Assembly: GCF_013112485.1 (NCBI RefSeq)
Contig: NZ_JABFHG010000003.1
Coordinates: 1-64,000 of the forward strand
DNA: 64,000 nucleotides
Direction of reading: 5' to 3'
Origin: Roseicella sp. DB1501
GTDB taxonomy: Bacteria; Pseudomonadota; Alphaproteobacteria; Acetobacterales; Acetobacteraceae
In this document: piece by piece, positions 7,321 through 14,359 of the stretch
Layout: each line of letters begins with the position of its first letter
Position numbering within the stretch: position 1 is the stretch's first letter
Notes under the pieces: model-generated
Seen by the model: only the letters and a program-made list of their open reading frames with translations
What the model was told of the DNA's origin: nothing
The model's database searches: none
Position numbers and translations under genes: made by a program

Positions 7321-8064
7321 ATGGACATCGCCATCATCGCGGATATCCACGGCAACCTCCCGGCGCTGGAGGCGGTGCTGGCGGATATCGAGAGGCGCGG
7401 CCTGCGCCGCATCGTCAATCTCGGCGACAGCGTCTCCGGGCCGCTCTGGCCGCGGGAATGCCTCGAGCGTCTGCAGGCGGCCGGCATCCCGAGCCTGCGC
7501 GGCAACCACGACCGCTGGGTGGCCGAAGGCGGTAAAGGCGCGTCCGACGTCTTCGCGCGGCAGCGCCTCGACCCGGCGCAGATCGCCTGGCTCGGGGACC
7601 TGCCCGCCCATCTGGCGCCGCTGCCCGGGGTGCTCGCCTTCCATGCCCGGCCGGATGACGACAATGCCTATCTGCTCGAGGAGGTCGCCGGCGGCCGTCT
7701 CGTCGCCTCGGCGCCGGCCGCGATCGCAACCCGCCTCGGCCCCACCGAGGCCACGGTCCTGCTCTGCGCCCATAGCCACCAGTCCGGCCTGGTCAGCCTG
7801 CCCGATGGCCGCGCCGTGCTGAATCCCGGCAGCGTCGGCTGCCCCGCCTATATCGACCCGACGGCGCCGGCGCATGTCTCGGAGACCGGCACGCCGCTCG
7901 CCTGCTATGCCATCGCCGATATCGCGGAGGGCCGCCTCCGGCAGGCCGCGACGATCCGTCTCGCCTACGACCACGCGCACTCTGCCGCCGCGGCCGAGGC
8001 GCAGGGTTTCGCCGACTGGGCGCTCGCCCTCCGCACCGGCCTGGCCCGGCCGGCAACCGAATAG
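7321..8064 (+). CDS. Calcineurin-like metallophosphoesterase (YfcE-type)
   Basis: A 247-residue metal-dependent phosphoesterase. All sequence blocks of the fold are seen: ADIHGN near the N-terminus, NLGDSVSGP, RGNHDR, the His block CAHSHQSG, and NPGSVGCP near the end. These bind two metal ions that attack a phosphodiester or phosphomonoester. The short single-domain form resembles the YfcE/MJ0936 group, whose natural substrates are mostly unknown. The ATG at 7321 begins MDIAIIADIHGN, matching the family N-terminus; the frame is open further upstream to 7207. It is divergent from the TctC gene and convergent with the dehydrogenase gene at 8155. Confidence 0.88.
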   Translation: MDIAIIADIHGNLPALEAVLADIERRGLRRIVNLGDSVSGPLWPRECLERLQAAGIPSLRGNHDRWVAEGGKGASDVFARQRLDPAQIAWLGDLPAHLAPLPGVLAFHARPDDDNAYLLEEVAGGRLVASAPAAIATRLGPTEATVLLCAHSHQSGLVSLPDGRAVLNPGSVGCPAYIDPTAPAHVSETGTPLACYAIADIAEGRLRQAATIRLAYDHAHSAAAAEAQGFADWALALRTGLARPATE

Positions 8065-8090
8065 CCTGCCTCGCCCCCGTCGCCCTGCCG

Positions 8091-8124
8091 CGGCTTCGGG
8101 CCCAAGGCGAAGCCGGGGGCCCCC
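8091..8124. terminator. Bidirectional hairpin between convergent genes
   Basis: CGGCTTCG (8091-8098) pairs with CGAAGCCG (8108-8115) around a 9-base loop, and a GGGGGCCCCC palindrome follows immediately. It sits between the ends of the phosphoesterase and the dehydrogenase genes, so a shared terminator is likely. Confidence 0.5.
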
Positions 8125-8154
8125 GAGACGACGCGCAGCGACGTCGTGGGGAGT

Positions 8155-9033
8155 TTAAAGGCGCGCCTCCTGCCCCAGGATGCGCTCGTACACCTTCAGC
8201 ATGGCGCTGGTATCCTCCTGCCCGAGCCCCATGCCGCGCGCCATGCGCAGCAGCGCCAGGGCCTGCGGCGCCATCAGCCCGGGCACGCCGTGCTCGGCCG
8301 CCAGCTCGACCGCGAGGGCGAGGTCCTTATGCGCGAGGTCGAGGGCGAAGCTCGGCGCGAATTGCCCGTGCAGCGCCCGCGCCTGCAAGCCGCGGAAGCC
8401 GAAGCTGTCGCCCGAGCCATTGCCTATGATCTCGACCAGCTTGCCGAGATCGATGCCGGCCATGCGGCCGATCATCATCCCCTCGGAGGCGACGGCCATG
8501 TTGCACAGCACGAGCATGTTGTTGACGAGCTTGGCGACCGAGGCGCTGCCCACCGGCCCGACATGCACCTGCGTGCCGCTGAAGCTCGCCAGGATGGCGC
8601 GATGCTGCTCGAACAGCGCCTCCTCGCCGCCGACCATGACGACGATGCTGGCATCCGTCGCCCGCGCCACGCCGCCGGTGACCGGCGCATCGAGGAAGGC
8701 GATGCCCCGCCCCGACAGCGATTCCTGCAGCCGCTTGACCACCGCCGGGGCATTGGTGCTGAGGTCGAAGAGCACGGTGCCCGGCCGCGCCCGCGGCACG
8801 ATCTCCGCCACCACGGCCTCGACATGCCGCGGCGTCGGCAGGGAGGTGAAGATCACCTCGCACCCCTCGGCGAGCGCGGCGAGGCTGCCCGCCTCCCGCG
8901 CCCCCTCGGCGGTGCAGGCGCGCACAGCCTCGGCATTCAGGTCGTGCACCAGCACCTCGTGGTTCACGCCCTTCACCAGGTTGCGGCACATCGGGCCGCC
9001 CATATTGCCAAGGCCGACGAAGCCGATCCGCAT
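8155..9033 (-). CDS. NAD(P)-dependent 3-hydroxyisobutyrate dehydrogenase-family oxidoreductase
   Basis: A 292-residue beta-hydroxyacid dehydrogenase of the MmsB/GarR type. The N-terminal Rossmann motif is GFVGLGNMGGPM, the substrate loop is DAPVTGGVARA, and the catalytic Lys lies in the family motif SVAKLVNNML, before a C-terminal all-alpha domain. Likely substrates are 3-hydroxyisobutyrate, tartronate semialdehyde or a related 3-hydroxy acid; the sequence does not decide. The start at ATG 9033 sits exactly before the Rossmann motif. It appears monocistronic and is divergent from the methyltransferase-HNH gene. Confidence 0.88.
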   Translation of the reverse strand: MRIGFVGLGNMGGPMCRNLVKGVNHEVLVHDLNAEAVRACTAEGAREAGSLAALAEGCEVIFTSLPTPRHVEAVVAEIVPRARPGTVLFDLSTNAPAVVKRLQESLSGRGIAFLDAPVTGGVARATDASIVVMVGGEEALFEQHRAILASFSGTQVHVGPVGSASVAKLVNNMLVLCNMAVASEGMMIGRMAGIDLGKLVEIIGNGSGDSFGFRGLQARALHGQFAPSFALDLAHKDLALAVELAAEHGVPGLMAPQALALLRMARGMGLGQEDTSAMLKVYERILGQEARL

Positions 9034-9132
9034 GGCGCGTTTCCTCCTTTTTCCTTGCCTGGCATCAGGGCATCGCGGCGCGGCGCAGGCAAGCCTTCCG
9101 GCCCGGGCCGCCGGGGGGATAGCCTTCGCCGC

Positions 9133-10878
9133 GTGAGTGAGGATCTCCCATCCCGGGCCTGGGATACCGTGACGCCCTATCATCGCGGCTTCCGGGAGAT
9201 CGCCGAGGCCTATGAGGGGCAGGGCTTCGAGGCGATCCATGCCGATGCCTTGCCCTTCCTGCCCGCCTCTCCCGGCCTGGTGCTGGATGTCGGCGCCGGC
9301 AGCGGCCGCGATGCCGCCTGGTTCGCCGCCCGCGGCTGGGAGGTCGTGGCCGCCGAGCCGGCGGATGCCCTGCGGCGGGAGGCGGCGCGGCGGCACCCCT
9401 CGCCGCGGATCCGCTGGCTCGACGACCGGCTGCCGGCCCTCGCCACGCTGCACCGGCTCGGCCTCGGCTTCGACCTCGTCTGGCTCAGCGGCGTCTGGCA
9501 GCACCTGCCGCCGGAGGAGCGGCCGAGGGCCATGCGCAAGCTGGCGACGCTGCTGAAGCCGGGCGGGCGGATGGTGCTGACGCTGCGCCATGGCCCGGCC
9601 CCGGCGGACCGGCCGATGTGGCCGGTGGATGCGCATGAGGTGGCGCGTCTCGGCCTCGACCATGGCCTGGCCCTGCGGGTGGCGACGGCGCGCCGCCCGA
9701 GCGCGCTCGGCCTGCCGGACGTCACCTGGCAGACCGTCATCCTCGACCTGCCCGATGACGGCGCCGGCGCGCTGCCCCTGCTGCGCGGCGTGATCCTGCG
9801 GCAAGAGAAGTCGGCGACCTACAAGTTGGCGCTGCTGCGCTGCATCGCCCGCATCGCGGATCTCTCGCCGAATGTCGCGGAGGAGACGGAGAGCGGCGTG
9901 GTCCTGCCGCTCGGCCTGGTCGCGCTCTATTGGATCCGCCTGTTCAAGCCGCTCGTCGCGCTCGGCCTGCCGCAGACGCCGGATGGCCGCATGGGTTTCC
10001 TGACCGCGGCCTTCCGGGCGCTGGGGAGCATCTTGCCCCCCATGCTGCGCCCAGGCCGCGCCTTCGCCGGCGCCGAGGCCATGGCGCTGCGCCAGGCGCT
10101 GGCCGATGCGGCGCAGCTCATCCGCGCCATGCCGGCGACCCACCTGACCTATGCCGATGGCCGCACCCCGGTCTTCCCGGCGGAATACGGCCGCATGCCT
10201 GCCATGGCCGCCGAGCTGCGGCTCGACCGGGCGCTGCTGCGCAGCTACGGCACCATCGGGGTGCCGCTGCCTGTCTGGCAGGCACTGCGCCGCATGGCCG
10301 CCTGGATCGAGCCGATGCTGGTGGCCGAATGGGCGCGCCTCACCCTCGGCTATGCCGCCCGCAGGGGGCAGCCCCTCCTCGCAGACACGGTGCTGCAGGC
10401 GCTGCGCTGGCAGGAGCCGGAGCGCGACACGCTCGTCGTCCGCGAGCTCGCCGCGCAACGCCTGGCGGCGGGGCAGAGGTTGGCCTGCGTCTGGTCCGGC
10501 CGGCCGCTCGCCGCCGGCACGGTCGAGATCGACCACTGCCTGCCCTGGTCCGCCTGGGCCTGCAACGACCTGTGGAACCTGCTGCCCGCCTCGCGCGAGG
10601 CGAACCGGCGCAAGGCCGGGCAGATCATCGGCGCCGCGGCGCTGGCCGAGGCCCGGCCTCGCATCCTCGCCTGGTGGGACGCGGCCTATCTCGGTGGGGA
10701 TCCGGCGATCCGGGCCCGTTTCGCCGAGGAGGCGCGCACCACCCTGCCGCTGCCGCCGGAGCGCGACCCCTTGCCGGAGGAGCTGTTCGCGGCGCTGGAT
10801 TTCCGCCGCCTGCGGCTGCTGCAGGAGACGCAGCTGCCGGAATGGCCGGGCGCCCGGGCCGGCGGACCGGTTCCCTGA
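9133..10878 (+). CDS. SAM-dependent methyltransferase fused to an HNH-type nuclease domain
   Basis: A 581-residue two-domain protein starting at GTG 9133 (VSEDLPSRAW). Residues about 10-190 form a class I methyltransferase: motif I VLDVGAGSGRDAAWFA at 50-65, then LVWLSGVWQHLPPEERPRAM and LLKPGGRMVLTLRHGP. No NPPY or DPPY motif of DNA amino-methyltransferases is seen, so it looks like a small-molecule or protein methyltransferase. A long helical region of unknown role follows. At about 452-494 there is an HNH-like motif: CVWSGRPL, then EIDHC (H468), NDLWNL (N482) and EANRRK (N491), an HNN triad. The frame is continuous with no sign of a sequencing join. It stands alone, divergent from a dehydrogenase and convergent with nth. 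Function is unknown; a defence or DNA-processing role is only a possibility. Confidence 0.8.
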   Translation: MSEDLPSRAWDTVTPYHRGFREIAEAYEGQGFEAIHADALPFLPASPGLVLDVGAGSGRDAAWFAARGWEVVAAEPADALRREAARRHPSPRIRWLDDRLPALATLHRLGLGFDLVWLSGVWQHLPPEERPRAMRKLATLLKPGGRMVLTLRHGPAPADRPMWPVDAHEVARLGLDHGLALRVATARRPSALGLPDVTWQTVILDLPDDGAGALPLLRGVILRQEKSATYKLALLRCIARIADLSPNVAEETESGVVLPLGLVALYWIRLFKPLVALGLPQTPDGRMGFLTAAFRALGSILPPMLRPGRAFAGAEAMALRQALADAAQLIRAMPATHLTYADGRTPVFPAEYGRMPAMAAELRLDRALLRSYGTIGVPLPVWQALRRMAAWIEPMLVAEWARLTLGYAARRGQPLLADTVLQALRWQEPERDTLVVRELAAQRLAAGQRLACVWSGRPLAAGTVEIDHCLPWSAWACNDLWNLLPASREANRRKAGQIIGAAALAEARPRILAWWDAAYLGGDPAIRARFAEEARTTLPLPPERDPLPEELFAALDFRRLRLLQETQLPEWPGARAGGPVP

Positions 10879-10892
10879 CCGATCCGCCAGCG

Positions 10893-11606
10893 TCAGGCCG
10901 GCGCCAGCACCTTGTCGCGGTAGTTGCAATGCGCGATGGCGACGCAGCGCCAGCATTCCGGCCGCCGCGCCTTGCAGACATAGCGCCCGTGCAGGATCAG
11001 CCAGTGATGCGCGTCCCGCAGCAGCTCCGGCGGGCAGCGCTTCACCAGCATGTCCTCCACCTCCCGCGGCGTCCGGCCCGGCGCTAGGCCGGTGCGGTTG
11101 CCGAGACGGAAGATGTGGGTGTCCACCGCCATGGTGCTCTCGCCGAAGGCGACGTTGAGCACGACATTGGCGGTCTTGCGGCCGACGCCCGGCAGCGCCT
11201 CCAGCGCGGCGCGGTCGGCCGGCACCGTGCCGCCATGCCGCTCCACCAGCAGGGCGGCCAGCGCCGCCACGTTGCGCGCCTTGCCCTGCCAGAGCCCGAT
11301 GCGGCGGATGAAGGGGGCGATGCCCTCGGCCCCAAGCGCCGCCATGGCCGCCGGCGTCGGCGCCGCGGCGAAGAGGGCGGGCGTGCAGCGGTTCACCGCC
11401 GCATCGGTGGTCTGGGCCGAAAGCACCACCGCGACCAGCAGGGAGAAGGGGTCCTGATAGGCCAGCTCGGTCTCCGGCACCGGGTTGGCGACGGCCAGCG
11501 CCCGCAGGAAGGCGGCCGCCTGCTCGCGCGACATCAGCCGCGCCCGCCGTGGCGCGCGCGCGGAGCCGTGCAGCGGCGAGGGCTCCCGGACGGGTTGACG
11601 CGGCAT
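10893..11606 (-). CDS. nth: Endonuclease III (DNA glycosylase/AP lyase)
   Basis: Removes oxidised pyrimidines from DNA and nicks the abasic site, in base-excision repair. The helix-hairpin-helix is LPGVGRKTANVVLN with the catalytic Lys, and the catalytic Asp follows in VDTHIFRLGNR. The C-terminal Cys cluster C-x6-C-x2-C-x5-C (CKARRPEC, WRC, VAIAHC) holds a 4Fe-4S cluster. From ATG 11606 it has 237 residues. A start at 11534 (MSREQAAAFL) would give 213, nearer the E. coli enzyme; the extra part is Pro/Arg-rich, so the start is uncertain. It is divergent from the DUF2244 gene. Confidence 0.93.
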   Translation of the reverse strand: MPRQPVREPSPLHGSARAPRRARLMSREQAAAFLRALAVANPVPETELAYQDPFSLLVAVVLSAQTTDAAVNRCTPALFAAAPTPAAMAALGAEGIAPFIRRIGLWQGKARNVAALAALLVERHGGTVPADRAALEALPGVGRKTANVVLNVAFGESTMAVDTHIFRLGNRTGLAPGRTPREVEDMLVKRCPPELLRDAHHWLILHGRYVCKARRPECWRCVAIAHCNYRDKVLAPA

Positions 11607-11660
11607 CCTCACTGCTCCGACGGTGACAGCACCCTTCGTCCTACCCATCTCCCGCATCCG

Positions 11661-12170
11661 ATGTCAGCCCAGACGGACCCTATCCTGTTCGAGGCGATCT
11701 GCACCCCGGCCCGCAGCCTGGGGCGGCGCGGCATGTTCGCCGTGGCGGGCGGGGTGCTGGCCGGCTCGCTGACGATCGGCGGCATCTTCTCGCTCTTCGG
11801 CGCTTGGCCGGTGCTCGGCTTCACCGGCCTCGAATCGGTGCTCGTCCTCAGCCTGCTGGCCCTGCACCGGCGCTGGTCGGCGCGCAGCATGGAGATGCTG
11901 GTGCTGACCGAGGGGCGGCTGACCATTCGCCGCACCGATGCCCATGGCCGGCAGGAGGCGCTGACCCTCGACCCCTATTGGGCGCGGCTGCGGCTGGAGG
12001 AGCGGCCCGGCCGGGTCAGCCTGCTGGTGCTGCAGCAGCGGCAGCGGCGGGTGGAGATCGGGCAGCTTCTCGGCGAGGACCAGAAGCGCGACCTGGCAGA
12101 GGCGTTGGAGGCCGCACTCCGGCGCTATCGCGAGCCAGTCTTCGACAACCCACAGTTGCGCGAGGACTGA
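11661..12170 (+). CDS. DUF2244 integral membrane protein
   Basis: A 169-residue protein of the DUF2244 family, common in alphaproteobacteria and of unknown function. After an N-terminal ICTPARSLGRRGM segment there are two close transmembrane helices (FAVAGGVLAGSLTIGGIFSLFG and VLGFTGLESVLVLSLLALH), then a soluble beta-rich domain ending in a basic helix (KRDLAEALEAALRRYREP). The start is ATG 11661, 54 bases from the divergent nth start. Members of the family are often found near respiratory or endonuclease III genes, as here, but no mechanism is established. Confidence 0.82.
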   Translation: MSAQTDPILFEAICTPARSLGRRGMFAVAGGVLAGSLTIGGIFSLFGAWPVLGFTGLESVLVLSLLALHRRWSARSMEMLVLTEGRLTIRRTDAHGRQEALTLDPYWARLRLEERPGRVSLLVLQQRQRRVEIGQLLGEDQKRDLAEALEAALRRYREPVFDNPQLRED

Positions 12171-12187
12171 AGCGCCGCCCCCGGTCG

Positions 12188-12652
12188 CTACTCGGTTGGC
12201 GTCAGGCTCTTGATCAACTCGAAGACACGCTTGCGCACCGAGGCGTCGTTGATCCGGTAATAGGCGCGGACCAGCTCCAGCGTCTCGCGCCGGTGCAGCG
12301 TGTCGTCGTCGAAGCCTTCCTGCTGCTCGGCGAGGCCGAAGCTCCGCCGCGTTGCCATGCTGCCGCCACCGCCGCCGAGTGCATCCGGCATGTCGTCGAA
12401 GAAGAAGCCGATCGGCACGTCGAGCACGCGCGAGAGGTCGAAGAGCCGGCTGGCGCCGATGCGGTTCACGCCGCGCTCGTATTTCTGCACCTGCTGGAAG
12501 GTGAGGCCGAGGGCGTCGCCGAGCTTTTCCTGGCTCATGCCGAGGAGCGTGCGCCGCAGCCGCACCCGGCCGCCCACATGCACGTCGATTGGGCTGGGCC
12601 GATGCTCTCGCTCGCTGCGTTCGCCGGTTTCGTCGCTCGGCATGGCGTCCAT
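12188..12652 (-). CDS. Cro/CI-type helix-turn-helix transcriptional regulator
   Basis: A 154-residue regulator with one XRE domain at residues 20-85 (IDVHVGGRVRLRRTLLGMSQEKLGDAL, then TFQQVQKYERGVNRIGASRLFDLSRVL). The C-terminal part ends in a helix pair (ETLELVRAYYRI and RKRVFELIKSL). This architecture is typical of a regulator conserved across alphaproteobacteria, usually of unassigned role. ATG 12652 is preferred over 12643; both are in frame. A strong sigma70-type promoter lies upstream at 12723-12751. The gene lies between the DUF2244 gene (convergent) and lnt (same strand, upstream), but with its own promoter. Confidence 0.87.
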   Translation of the reverse strand: MDAMPSDETGERSEREHRPSPIDVHVGGRVRLRRTLLGMSQEKLGDALGLTFQQVQKYERGVNRIGASRLFDLSRVLDVPIGFFFDDMPDALGGGGGSMATRRSFGLAEQQEGFDDDTLHRRETLELVRAYYRINDASVRKRVFELIKSLTPTE

Positions 12653-12722
12653 CCTGCTCGCGGGCCGCGTCTGGTTACGGAAAGCACTCAACGTGCCGAC
12701 GCTGCGCAACCCATCAACACCC

Positions 12723-12751
12723 GCTATACGGGAGGATTACCAACTCGTCAA
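12723..12751 (-). promoter_or_regulatory. Sigma70-type promoter of the Cro/CI regulator
   Basis: On the minus strand a -35 box TTGACG (12751-12746) and a -10 box TATAGC (12728-12723) are separated by exactly 17 bases. They lie 71 bases before the regulator start codon, in a locally AT-rich stretch. A small inverted repeat (TTCTC/GAGAA at 12764-12779) lies just upstream. Confidence 0.6.
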
Positions 12752-12766
12752 TACCATAGAGTTTTC

Positions 12767-14359
12767 TCAAAAACGAGAATCTCGCCCCGCTACCCCTCGT
12801 CCGGGACGCTGCACGCCCCTGCGGGTTCCCCATCCGATCCCGAGCAGCAGGCAGATCGCCGCCGCGAGGCCGGGCAGCGCCAGCCCGAAGCGGGCGAAGG
12901 GCGTCGGCGGCTCCGCCCCCGGCAGCGGCAGGGTCAGGGTGCCGGTCTCCCCGGTCGGCAGCATGGCCAGCCGCCGCCCCTTCGCGTCGAACAGGGCCGA
13001 GATGCCGGTCTGCGCGGCACGCGCCAGCGGCAGCCCCTCCTCCACCGCCCGCAGCCGCGCCGCGGCGAGATGCTGCCAGGGGCCGGAGGAGACGCCGAAC
13101 CAGGCATCGTTGGTGATGTTGACCAGCCAGTCCGGCCGAGGCCGAGGCACCACCGCGCCGGGGAAGATCACCTCATAGCAGATGAGCGCGCCGAAGGGCG
13201 GCAGACCGGGCGCCTGCAGTGTCACCGGGCCGGGACCGGCGGAGAAGTCCATGCTCCCCGCCACCAGCCGGATCGGCAGGATGCCAGCGAGCGGCATGTA
13301 CTCGCCGAAGGGTACGAGATGCGATTTGTCGTAGACCGCCGCCACCTCGCCCGAGGCATCGAGGACGGCGAGGCTGTTCCAGACCGCGCTCAGCCGGCCC
13401 TGCGGGTCCCAGGCGGCGCGGACGGTGCCGGCGAGCAGCGTTGCAGTCTCGGGCAGGGCGGCGGCCACCATGCGCCGCGCCTCGGGATCCTGGGTGAGCA
13501 GGAAGGGGCTCGCGGTCTCCGACCAGATGACGGCGATGTGCCGCCCCGGCGCCGCCGCGCGGGCGGCCCGCGCCGCCGCCTCGGTCATCGCCAGGTAGTG
13601 CTGGAAGATCGGCATGCGGCGGTCCTGCCGCCACTTCACCTCCTGCGCGACATTGCCCTGGACCAGGACGAGTTCCACCGGCTGGTCGGGCGGCGCCGGC
13701 TGCGCCAGCCGCCAGGCACCGAAGCCGGCGAAGCCCGCCAGCACCAGCCCGCCCAGCGCCCAGACGCGCCAGCCACGCAACAGCGGCAGCCCGGCGAGCA
13801 GCATGGTGACGAGCGAGAGCCCGTGCACGCCGATGAGCGCGGCACCCTGCACCGGCAGCGCCGCGAAGGCCCAGACCGTGCCGGTCAGGTTCCACGGGAA
13901 GCCGGTGGCAAGCCAGCCGCGCGCCATCTCCCCCAGCACCCAGAGGCCGGCGAAGGCGGCGAGGCGCGGCCAGCCCGGCGGCAGCGCCCGCGCCACCAAT
14001 ACCGGCGGAATGGCGAAGAGCGCCAGCCCGGCCGCCAGCGCCGGCGCCGCCAGCGGCACCAGCCACCACCAGGTGGCGGCATCCATCAGGATCGCCTCGG
14101 TGACCCACCAGATGCCGGCGACCCCCTGGCCCCAGCCCCAGAGGAAGCCGATCCAGGCGGCCCGCTGCCAGCGCGGCTGCGCCGCCGCGAGGACCAGCAG
14201 GCCAGGCACCGAGAGCAGCAGCACCGGCACCAGATGCAGCGGCGGCAGGGCCAGGGCCGAGAGCAGGCCGAGGCCGAGCGCCGCCAGGAGCTGCCGCCGC
14301 CAGGACAGCGCCACCAGCCAGGCGAACAGGGCCTGGACGCCGGATCGGGGCCGCCTCAC
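12767..14359 (-). CDS. lnt: Apolipoprotein N-acyltransferase
   Basis: Adds the third acyl chain to the N-terminal Cys of lipoproteins, in the inner membrane. The N-terminal part has six or seven membrane segments, followed by a periplasmic nitrilase-like domain with the Glu-Lys-Cys triad: Glu in VIWSETASPFLL, Lys in YDKSHLVPFGEYMPL and Cys in LICYEVIFPG. A final membrane helix ends the protein. Length is 530 residues, normal for Lnt. The start is GTG 14359, giving a 4-base GTGA overlap with the end of hpnN; the longer open frame upstream is antisense noise. It is the last gene of copC-copD-hpnN-lnt. Confidence 0.93.
   Translation of the reverse strand: MRRPRSGVQALFAWLVALSWRRQLLAALGLGLLSALALPPLHLVPVLLLSVPGLLVLAAAQPRWQRAAWIGFLWGWGQGVAGIWWVTEAILMDAATWWWLVPLAAPALAAGLALFAIPPVLVARALPPGWPRLAAFAGLWVLGEMARGWLATGFPWNLTGTVWAFAALPVQGAALIGVHGLSLVTMLLAGLPLLRGWRVWALGGLVLAGFAGFGAWRLAQPAPPDQPVELVLVQGNVAQEVKWRQDRRMPIFQHYLAMTEAAARAARAAAPGRHIAVIWSETASPFLLTQDPEARRMVAAALPETATLLAGTVRAAWDPQGRLSAVWNSLAVLDASGEVAAVYDKSHLVPFGEYMPLAGILPIRLVAGSMDFSAGPGPVTLQAPGLPPFGALICYEVIFPGAVVPRPRPDWLVNITNDAWFGVSSGPWQHLAAARLRAVEEGLPLARAAQTGISALFDAKGRRLAMLPTGETGTLTLPLPGAEPPTPFARFGLALPGLAAAICLLLGIGWGTRRGVQRPGRGVAGRDSRF

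Noticed and set aside
9133-9700. DNA methyltransferase of a restriction-modification system
   Set aside because: The methyltransferase lacks the NPPY/DPPY catalytic motif and the order of DNA methyltransferase motifs; it resembles small-molecule methyltransferases.
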